The notes beneath the pieces are model-generated. The model searched no databases and was not told the DNA's origin. It was given only the letters and a program-made list of their open reading frames with translations. A program made the translations under genes and the position numbers. A DNA stretch of 33,472 nt from a virus, in the IMG/VR virus record IMGVR_UViG_3300046507_000337, positions 1 through 33,472 of that record; one strand, written 5' to 3'. Below are positions 20,437 through 25,858 of this stretch, piece after piece (the first letter of the stretch is position 1; each line of letters starts with the position of its first letter).

Positions 20437-20527
20437 ACGGTATGGCGAATCGAGGGGCTGTTTCGGTTTCTCTTAAGGACTTCTATTGGGATACCTAGAT
20501 CAGTATCTAAAACGTCATACCGTCATC
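20437..20527 (-). promoter_or_regulatory. 91-bp intergenic element, copy B (probable promoter region)
   Basis: Homologous to 1061-1151 (about 56 of 91 ungapped matches). It lies between the tandem palindromes (20543-20576) and the leader hairpin, exactly where the promoter of the replication operon should be. I could not assign a -10/-35 pair with certainty; it may be read by the phage sigma factor or need an activator. Confidence 0.55.
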
Positions 20528-20542
20528 CTCTCCCGCTGAGTC

Positions 20543-20576
20543 GCTCATATGAGCGCCGCCGGCTGCTCATTTGAGC
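20543..20576. promoter_or_regulatory. Tandem 12-bp palindromes, probable operator pair
   Basis: GCTCATATGAGC (20543-20554) and GCTCATTTGAGC (20565-20576), with centres 22 bp apart, two helical turns. A dimeric regulator could bind both on the same face. It lies just upstream of element B. Copy A has no such pair. Confidence 0.6.
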
Positions 20577-20610
20577 AAAAGCCGTGTGCGGCCGTCTGAG
20601 GGCATGAGAA

Positions 20611-20643
20611 AGCCCCGCCGGGCCGAGGGGGCCTAGCGGGGCT
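20611..20643 (-). terminator. Terminator of the 342-aa gene
   Basis: AGCCCCGC (20611-20618) and GCGGGGCT (20636-20643), with TTTCTC following on the - strand. It separates the replication operon from the upstream genes. Confidence 0.8.
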
Positions 20644-20671
20644 GTAAGGCTGCGAGAGGGGCTGTTACGCC

Positions 20672-21700
20672 TCAGTCGGTGCCGATGTGGCCGTGACAGT
20701 CGGGGCACCAAATCCCCAGGAATGTCGGGCCGTTCAGCACGGCCTTAGGGGTCTTGCCGCACAGCGTGACCCGAGCGCCGTCGAGCCACCCATGGGCCCA
20801 GAGGTCACCCTCAGCGGCAACCTCCTGAAACGTGTCTGCCTCCCACTGGAACCCCGGACCCTGGGGGTTGCGTCCACGGGCAACCGCCTCGTCAATCTCC
20901 GCCGATGTTTGGTCCCGACCCTGAAACGCCTTTACTTGCTCCCACACCTCCGGGGATGCGTCGGGCAGCGTGAGGGGGTTTCGCTTGGCTTCGGCCTCAG
21001 CCTCGACGTCACGGTTGTCTCGGAACTGCGGTAGCTCTGAGATCTCACCGAGGCGCGCGAGGAACTCTTCCGGGGTCCCCTTCCAGCCGGGCGGCACCTC
21101 CCCACGATCGGGCGTGAGCGAGGCTTCCAGCCGTGCCGCGCGTTCAGCGTCGGCGTGTTCCAGAACGGCATCCCCGTGCCGGTGCTCCTCCTCCGTGTAG
21201 TGAGTCAGGGACTCCCCCGGCTTACAGCACTCGGCGCAATGCATGCGGAACGTCGGGGAACACACGAGGTGGCCGCCGATCACTGTCATGGTCCATCGGG
21301 GGCGCGTCCGGCCACACCCAACGGTGGTGCACACGGTTGGGGTCTCGTCGCGCTCCTCGTCCTCACGCGTCTCGGTCCAGCGGAGCCGGTAGGTCTGATC
21401 GTCCATCTTCTCTTTGAAGTCCCGGAAGTCCTCACAAGCGCGAGCCGCTTCCCACACCCGCTCCCATGCCTCGTGCTGCACGTCCCACCGGTCTTGCGGA
21501 TGCTTGTCCCCCACCCGGGCCGTACCGTCGTACGCCTCTTGAATCTTGAGCCGTCCGGTCTTGCGGTTGGCCTCGTGCTCGCCACCGACCCAACCGGCGA
21601 ACACATACCCCGCCGCCTCGTCCGCAGTGAGCACTACCGGCACTCCCCCAACCGGGCCGGTCACCTCGTACGTGGCTGTTTCGGTCTGCTTCTCGGTCAT
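20672..21700 (-). CDS. Cys-containing protein of unknown function (342 aa)
   Basis: The ATG at 21698-21700 follows AGGAGGGG. The N-terminus (MTEKQTETATYEVTGPVGGV, VLTADEAAGYVFAGWVGGEH) is beta-rich, the middle holds two probable zinc pairs (CTTVGCGR; MHCAECCKPGESL) and the C-terminal 170 residues are acidic, with a final CPDCHGHIGTD pair. A multi-zinc scaffold or inhibitor of host proteins is conceivable, but no family is recognised. It stands alone between two terminators. Confidence 0.8.
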   Translation of the reverse strand: MTEKQTETATYEVTGPVGGVPVVLTADEAAGYVFAGWVGGEHEANRKTGRLKIQEAYDGTARVGDKHPQDRWDVQHEAWERVWEAARACEDFRDFKEKMDDQTYRLRWTETREDEERDETPTVCTTVGCGRTRPRWTMTVIGGHLVCSPTFRMHCAECCKPGESLTHYTEEEHRHGDAVLEHADAERAARLEASLTPDRGEVPPGWKGTPEEFLARLGEISELPQFRDNRDVEAEAEAKRNPLTLPDASPEVWEQVKAFQGRDQTSAEIDEAVARGRNPQGPGFQWEADTFQEVAAEGDLWAHGWLDGARVTLCGKTPKAVLNGPTFLGIWCPDCHGHIGTD

Positions 21701-21721
21701 GGTGTCCCCTCCTAACGGGAA

Positions 21722-21754
21722 GGGGCCCCCGGGCGATGTGTACCCAGGGGCCCC
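21722..21754 (-). terminator. Terminator of the 409-aa gene
   Basis: GGGGCCCC and GGGGCCCC arms with an outer GGG/CCC pair (one mismatch) form an 11-bp stem, starting 15 bp past the stop codon at 21769. There is no U-run. Confidence 0.65.
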
Positions 21755-21768
21755 GGTCTGACGGTCGG

Positions 21769-22998
21769 TTAGATCAGAGCCTTGCGGAGTTCCTTGAGCT
21801 TGTCCTCAAGGTCCTTGATCTCCCCCTCAAGCTTGCTCTTCTCGTCCTCGTCCTCAATGGTTTCGAGGTAGGAAACATCGAACTTGTTGATGAGCTTAGC
21901 GAGCCCCGCGACGAAAACCTCAGCCTTCTTTTCCGGCGCCGCATCCTCGACCTGCTGACCCGTGGTGCGGATGGCCTCACCGTTCCCACCCTCAGGCTCG
22001 GCGACCGCTCCGCCTCCCGCCTCAATGGCGAGCTTGGCCTCAGCGGCGAGCTTGCCCTTTTCCTGCTGACGCTCCTTCTCGCGCTCAAGGGCAGACTTGG
22101 GCGACAGCTTGTAGAACTCAAACACCGCGTCGGACGGCTTAGCGTCGGGGTGCGCTTCCTTGACCTTGCCGAAGTGCTCGGCGTACTCCTCAGGGCTCGC
22201 GTCCAGCGCCCGGACGTAGCTCACGAGGACGTCAGACATCTGGTACTGCGTGGCCTTGACCATGGCGGCGACGGCCGCACGTACCTCGTCGTCGGTGCCG
22301 TCGAGCTTGCTGCCCGCAGCCTTGTACATGTCGCTAGCGGCGAGCTTGGCAGCCTGCGTCTGCGCCTTGAGGTCGGGCAACCCGCTCTTGTTCTTGAGCC
22401 TCAGCCTCATGTCGAGGATGACCTCAGCGACGCTACGCGCAGTCTGGCTTGCCTTCGTGTGCGCGGCGACACCCTCACGGATGCGCTCCGCGCCCATGTC
22501 AACAAGCTCAGTGAGACCCTCGGCCGTCTTGTAGTCGACCGTTTCGAGGTTGACGACCTCAGCCTTGGGGGCGGGCTCAGCCTCAGCCTTGGGGGCGGGT
22601 TCGCCCTTGAGGGCCCCGGTGAGGTTGGCTCGCAGCGCGTTGCGCTCCCCCGCCGGAAGCGAGGCAATCACGGTGTCTGCTTCCTTGCGGAGCGCCTCAG
22701 CGCCCTCAGCGTCCTCCCCCGCCTCAGCAAGCGCCCGGACAGCCTCAGTCAGCTTGGCGACGATCTCACGCTTCTCAGCGGTCGTCGGCTTAGCAGTCTT
22801 CTCGGCGGTCACAGTCTCAGTCACAGTCACAGTCTCCTCGTTCTTGGTACGGACAGCCTCGCACGCCTTGCAAACTGCGGCGGGCTCACCCTCGATGGCC
22901 TTACCCTTGCTCGCGTCCTTGCCGCACAGAGTCTTGGACATGTCCTCGGCCAGAAGGTGTCCGGTCTTGCCAGCGCCGATCTGAACGTAGGTGCTCAT
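21769..22998 (-). CDS. Acidic, Ala/Glu/Lys-rich coiled-coil protein (409 aa)
   Basis: Starts MSTYVQIGAGKTGHLLAEDM, with two Cys positions (TLCGKD; VCKACE) near residues 25-45 that may bind zinc, then a Thr/Val-rich linker and several long Ala/Glu/Lys helices (about 70-240), and a C-terminal coiled coil (DEDEKSKLEGEIKDLEDKLK). The composition is that of a scaffold-like or abundant filament-like protein, but the capsid genes are outside the window. GCAAGGGGAGG precedes the ATG at 22996-22998. Two palindrome-linked promoters in tandem suggest high, tightly controlled expression. No family is recognised. Confidence 0.85.
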   Translation of the reverse strand: MSTYVQIGAGKTGHLLAEDMSKTLCGKDASKGKAIEGEPAAVCKACEAVRTKNEETVTVTETVTAEKTAKPTTAEKREIVAKLTEAVRALAEAGEDAEGAEALRKEADTVIASLPAGERNALRANLTGALKGEPAPKAEAEPAPKAEVVNLETVDYKTAEGLTELVDMGAERIREGVAAHTKASQTARSVAEVILDMRLRLKNKSGLPDLKAQTQAAKLAASDMYKAAGSKLDGTDDEVRAAVAAMVKATQYQMSDVLVSYVRALDASPEEYAEHFGKVKEAHPDAKPSDAVFEFYKLSPKSALEREKERQQEKGKLAAEAKLAIEAGGGAVAEPEGGNGEAIRTTGQQVEDAAPEKKAEVFVAGLAKLINKFDVSYLETIEDEDEKSKLEGEIKDLEDKLKELRKALI

Positions 22999-23044
22999 GT
23001 TGTGTGCCTCCCCTTGCTGCCCGCCGTTCGGGCTTGCGTTGCCA

Positions 23045-23073
23045 ACTGTAGTGGTTGCGCCGTTGGTGTGCAA
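23045..23073 (-). promoter_or_regulatory. Proximal promoter of the 409-aa gene
   Basis: TTGCAC (23068-23073), 17 bp, TACAGT (23045-23050) on the - strand, 2 bp from palindrome copy 11. The start lies about 40 nt before the ATG. Confidence 0.7.
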
Positions 23074-23075
23074 CT

Positions 23076-23097
23076 CACCTCCCAAATTTGGGAGGTC
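23076..23097. repeat. Palindrome copy 11
   Basis: A 22-bp inverted repeat with a C at the last position. It touches the proximal promoter and lies 83 bp from copy 12. Confidence 0.95.
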
Positions 23098-23127
23098 CCC
23101 ACCCTCGTCGTCGTCACTGGAGAGGCC

Positions 23128-23157
23128 AGACTAGCGGACCGGGCGAGAGGCTCGCAA
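23128..23157 (-). promoter_or_regulatory. Distal promoter of the 409-aa gene
   Basis: TTGCGA (23152-23157), 18 bp, TAGTCT (23128-23133) on the - strand, 1 bp from palindrome copy 12. Confidence 0.6.
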
Positions 23158-23158
23158 C

Positions 23159-23180
23159 CACCTCCCAAATTTGGGAGGTC
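23159..23180. repeat. Palindrome copy 12
   Basis: A 22-bp inverted repeat with the outermost pair broken (C at the end). Together with copy 11 it makes a tandem operator/promoter array between the kinase terminator and the 409-aa gene. Confidence 0.95.
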
Positions 23181-23211
23181 AGATTCACTCGAACGGGTGA
23201 CGGGAACGCAA

Positions 23212-23240
23212 AAACCCCCCATCCCGAAGGATGAGGGGTC
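23212..23240 (-). terminator. Terminator of the kinase gene
   Basis: CATCC-cgaa-GGATG extended by ACCCC/GGGGT makes a strong hairpin, followed by TTTTTG on the - strand and starting 8 bp past the stop. Confidence 0.85.
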
Positions 23241-23247
23241 AGTACGG

Positions 23248-23805
23248 TCACGCACGGGTGACGAGGGCGTCAGCCTTGAGCCGTAGCTCATTGATCATGC
23301 TGTCGTTGTAGACGATCTGATGAGGCACCCACGTGTTCAGCGCCGTTTCACTCTCGTGCGCCATTTGGGCTATGCCGGGCCGTACGACCCGCACCGTTTG
23401 GAAACCGACGCCGTCCAGCGTGAGGGCCTCGTCGAGATATCGGCAGTCGGTCACGACTACCGGCTTTCCGGCGGTTTCCCAACGGGCAATCTTGCCCATG
23501 GCGACGCTAAGCCAGAATCCCGGAATCTCGTCCCGTACGGTCTGTCCCACGTTTTGAAGAACCCGGCGCACTTCCGGATAGCGGTCCTTTGCGTATTCCC
23601 ATCCGGTGTCCGCGACGAGGCGGGAAAGCCGTACAGGCGGCATATCCGGGAATGTGGCTATCAGCGGGTCAATGCGGAGTGCCATTTCCTTGAGCGGATC
23701 GGCGAATGCGACGCGCACGTACCCGTGACGCTCGACGAGGCGTGACGCAATGGTGTCTTTCCCACTACGCGCACGCCCCATGAGTGCGATGTTCGGCAAA
23801 ACCAT
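23248..23805 (-). CDS. Deoxynucleoside monophosphate kinase
   Basis: 185 residues with a P-loop, GRARSGKDT (10-18), and the phage dNMP kinase pattern (FADPLKEMALRI; VVVTDCRYLDEA, the DxRY element). It would raise dNMPs to diphosphates for phage DNA synthesis, completing the set with ThyX and dCMP deaminase. The ATG at 23803-23805 follows GGAGG by 8 bases. It is preceded by a GAGA-like hairpin after the small membrane protein gene and ends in a strong terminator. Confidence 0.88.
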   Translation of the reverse strand: MVLPNIALMGRARSGKDTIASRLVERHGYVRVAFADPLKEMALRIDPLIATFPDMPPVRLSRLVADTGWEYAKDRYPEVRRVLQNVGQTVRDEIPGFWLSVAMGKIARWETAGKPVVVTDCRYLDEALTLDGVGFQTVRVVRPGIAQMAHESETALNTWVPHQIVYNDSMINELRLKADALVTRA

Positions 23806-23839
23806 GTCGGCAACCTCCGAGGTTGGGTGTCCCCCAACG

Positions 23840-23857
23840 TCAGAGATGGCCTCTCTA
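23840..23857 (-). repeat. GAGA hairpin, divergent copy at 23.8 kb
   Basis: On the - strand TAGAGAGGCCATCTCTGA. The 5-bp stem AGAGA/TCTCT is kept while the loop changed to GGCCA. Its TAG is the stop codon of the holin-like gene. It precedes the kinase gene by 35 bp. Confidence 0.7.
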
Positions 23858-24058
23858 CTCGCCGTAAGCGTCGGTCCAGTAGGCATCAGCCGTCTTAGTG
23901 TTCTCGACCCGCTGTACGGCCTCACCGGTACCGAGGATCGCCGCAGCAACGGCGAGTACGGCCTCAGTCGGCACGTCGGGCAGGAAGTGTGCGACCACGG
24001 GCAGTAGGGCCACGATCAGGCCATAGATGCGCGCGGGATGCGACTTTAGGAAGTTCAT
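23855..24058 (-). CDS. Holin-like small membrane protein (67 aa)
   Basis: MNFLKSHPARIYGLIVALLP, then VVAHFLPDVPTEAVLAVAAA and ILGTGEAVQRVENTKTADAY: a short cationic N-terminus, two hydrophobic segments separated by a Pro/Asp turn and a hydrophilic tail, as in small holins next to actinophage amidases. GAGGAAAAC precedes the ATG at 24056-24058. It lies after the endolysin and the coiled-coil membrane protein, forming the lysis cassette. Which of the two membrane proteins makes the lesion cannot be told from sequence. Confidence 0.8.
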   Translation of the reverse strand: MNFLKSHPARIYGLIVALLPVVAHFLPDVPTEAVLAVAAAILGTGEAVQRVENTKTADAYWTDAYGE

Positions 24059-24151
24059 GTTTTCCTCACTCTGCGTGAAATTTTGACCCCGGAGCCGGCA
24101 TAGGGCATAGCCGTACGTAATCGGACATCCGGGGGCATACGGTGGTTACGC

Positions 24152-24379
24152 TCAGCGAATCAGGGTCACGGCCGCTGAGGCTAGCCCGGCAACGGTCGCG
24201 ACAGGCAGCGCGTAACGCCACGCCTCAAGCTTGCGCAACCGCTGTTCGTGGTCATCGAGTTGCTGCGCCACACCCTCACTCGCTTGAGTCAAGCTCCGGA
24301 CGTCCTCACGTAGCCCAACAATCTCGTCGTAGATCTCCCGAGCAGAGATCGTCACCCCTAGGGGGTCTCTCTCGTCCAT
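24152..24379 (-). CDS. Coiled-coil protein with C-terminal membrane segment (75 aa)
   Basis: MDERDPLGVTISAREIYDEI is followed by a long helix (VGLREDVRSLTQASEGVAQQ, LDDHEQRLRKLEAWRY) and a C-terminal transmembrane segment (ALPVATVAGLASAAVTLIR). This layout is common beside endolysins, as in XhlA-type hemolysin or accessory holins. The ATG at 24377-24379 overlaps the lysin's end region (AGGGCTAGGTC as binding site). It may be a second holin, antiholin or pinholin partner. Confidence 0.8.
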   Translation of the reverse strand: MDERDPLGVTISAREIYDEIVGLREDVRSLTQASEGVAQQLDDHEQRLRKLEAWRYALPVATVAGLASAAVTLIR

Positions 24380-24382
24380 GAC

Positions 24383-25270
24383 CTAGCCCTTGACTATGAA
24401 TCCGTGCTTTGCGCCGAGCTTGCCGAGGGAGACCTTGCCGGGGATTCCGTCGGCGGCAGTACCTCGGTAGCCGAGACGCTTTTGCCATTCTCTGTAGGCA
24501 CCCTGGGTGCGCTTGCCGAACGAGCCATCGACGTACTTGCCATCGAGGAGCCCCTCAGCCTTGAGCGCCCTCTCTACGACGAGGACGTCAGCCTTGTACG
24601 TGGTCCCGCCGTCCGGTAGCCCGGGGTCACGCTTGGACGCAGCGATGACGCGCCGCAGTGACACGGACGGCTTAGCCGGGACGGTCGGAGGCTTCGCAAC
24701 CACCCTCGGCGCAGCCTTGAAAAATGCGGCCTTATCGACCGCCCCCGGGTCCCAATGGTCATTGCCGGGAATGTTGCTGTGCCCGTAGTGGCCACCCTTG
24801 GACAGCCACACGTCACGAGGACGGTTTCCATCCCCGTAGTGGTCGGCGAGATGACCGGCGGGCCACACGTCCGGCACGCCCCAACTGCGGATTGCAGCCA
24901 TGAGCTTGCGGAAGTTGGGACCGGGCTTCCAATAGCCCGTAAAGGGCGTCCCAGCGCGCGCGAGCACCTCGATCTGAATGCACACCGCGCCGACACGGTT
25001 GGTACGCGTCGCGCCATCATTCTTGAGCGCTCGCGCCGACTCGTTCAGCGGGCCGAACTGTCCAATGCGGTCAGTCGTCGGGTCGTACAGGATGTGCGGC
25101 TCATCCGCGCCGCTGATAAGCACCCGCGCGACAGCATCGAACGCACCGTTACCCGCGCCGCTCTCGGTCGTGTGCCACACCGCACGAGGCGGCTTCCCCG
25201 GGTAGTCCATGGCCCCACCGATGGAGCCCTTACCTAGGCGCTCAGCGCCCTCAATCCAAACGGTACTCAA
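24383..25270 (-). CDS. Endolysin: N-acetylmuramoyl-L-alanine amidase with peptidoglycan-binding domain
   Basis: 295 residues. The amidase domain (about 25-190) carries the zinc His in AVWHTTESG (His33) and the C-terminal zinc/active-site part HSNIPGNDHWDPGAVD. A Pro/Val-rich linker (KPPTVPAKPSVSLRR) leads to a C-terminal peptidoglycan-binding repeat (about 205-290, VLVVERALKAEGLLDGKYVD, FGKRTQGAYREWQKRLGYRG). It cuts the stem peptide from the wall at lysis. The start is TTG at 25268-25270 after AGGGAGAG. It is 9 bp downstream of the short tail gene and leads directly into the holin-type genes. Confidence 0.93.
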   Translation of the reverse strand: MSTVWIEGAERLGKGSIGGAMDYPGKPPRAVWHTTESGAGNGAFDAVARVLISGADEPHILYDPTTDRIGQFGPLNESARALKNDGATRTNRVGAVCIQIEVLARAGTPFTGYWKPGPNFRKLMAAIRSWGVPDVWPAGHLADHYGDGNRPRDVWLSKGGHYGHSNIPGNDHWDPGAVDKAAFFKAAPRVVAKPPTVPAKPSVSLRRVIAASKRDPGLPDGGTTYKADVLVVERALKAEGLLDGKYVDGSFGKRTQGAYREWQKRLGYRGTAADGIPGKVSLGKLGAKHGFIVKG

Positions 25271-25279
25271 GAACTCTCC

Positions 25280-25807
25280 CTATGCGTTGATGAAACGGGC
25301 TCGCAGGTACGTGTAATGGGATACGGCGGTATGCAGAGAGATTGAACCGGCAAAGTCGTGCAGCCCACTCAGTTGGAAATAGTCACCCGCTACGCACTGT
25401 CGCCACCCCTTGAGGTAGACCTGTGTCGAGTTGTTAGGCGCGATCGGGTTGTACTGCGTGTCAATGTCCGCAGAGGCGTTCATCTGAATGCGAGCCGCGC
25501 GATAGGTACCGCTTGAAACGTTGGCATACCGCACCTGACCCTCGATGAAATACAGGCCCGGGGTCACGATCGTTATCCGGCCCGGGGTGCCGGTCGTGTA
25601 CATCCCGTCGTTGTCGTAATTCTCAGTGTCTAGCGCAACTACCTGCCACGTTGCGGCGGTCGTAATCGCGGCAGCGGCCGTCATGTACGCGTACGCCGCT
25701 GGAACGGCCTTATAGAAGTTGCCAGGGTCGCGCATATTGGCGTTCAGCGTCGCCGCTGTAACCGTCTCTCCGGCGTTCCACGTCTTGAGTGTGGGGATGG
25801 TTGCCAA
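25280..25807 (-). CDS. Minor tail protein, C1q-like beta domain (175 aa)
   Basis: MATIPTLKTWNAGETVTAAT with LNANMRDPGNFYKAV is the hallmark start of actinophage minor tail proteins (WNAGE..TAA.LN.N.RD). The rest (YDNDGMYTTGTPGRITIVTP, GLYFIEGQVRYANVSSGTYR) fits a TNF/C1q-type jelly roll. It probably forms a trimeric tip for receptor binding. The TTG at 25805-25807 has GGAGG 7 bases upstream. It follows palindrome copy 13. Confidence 0.85.
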   Translation of the reverse strand: MATIPTLKTWNAGETVTAATLNANMRDPGNFYKAVPAAYAYMTAAAAITTAATWQVVALDTENYDNDGMYTTGTPGRITIVTPGLYFIEGQVRYANVSSGTYRAARIQMNASADIDTQYNPIAPNNSTQVYLKGWRQCVAGDYFQLSGLHDFAGSISLHTAVSHYTYLRARFINA

Positions 25808-25827
25808 GGGTCGTCCTCCGAGGGGAG

Positions 25828-25849
25828 CACCTCCCAAATTTGGTAGGTG
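25828..25849. repeat. Palindrome copy 13 (one mismatch, extended dyad)
   Basis: GGTAGG variant, with GGGAG/CTCCC extending the stem to 32 bp (25823-25854). It begins 9 bp after the stop of the large minor tail gene, inside the late operon. Confidence 0.95.
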
Positions 25850-25858
25850 CTCCCATGG

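Noticed and set aside
21736-23286. A 516-codon + strand open frame
   Set aside because: It mirrors the acidic coiled-coil gene on the opposite strand, is Leu/Arg-rich in the way reverse-strand high-GC frames are, has no binding site and runs through two promoters and two palindromes.
24355-24372. A ninth GAGA hairpin copy near 24.36 kb
   Set aside because: The bases GAGAGAGACCCCCTAG lie inside the start of the coiled-coil membrane gene and lack the second stem arm.
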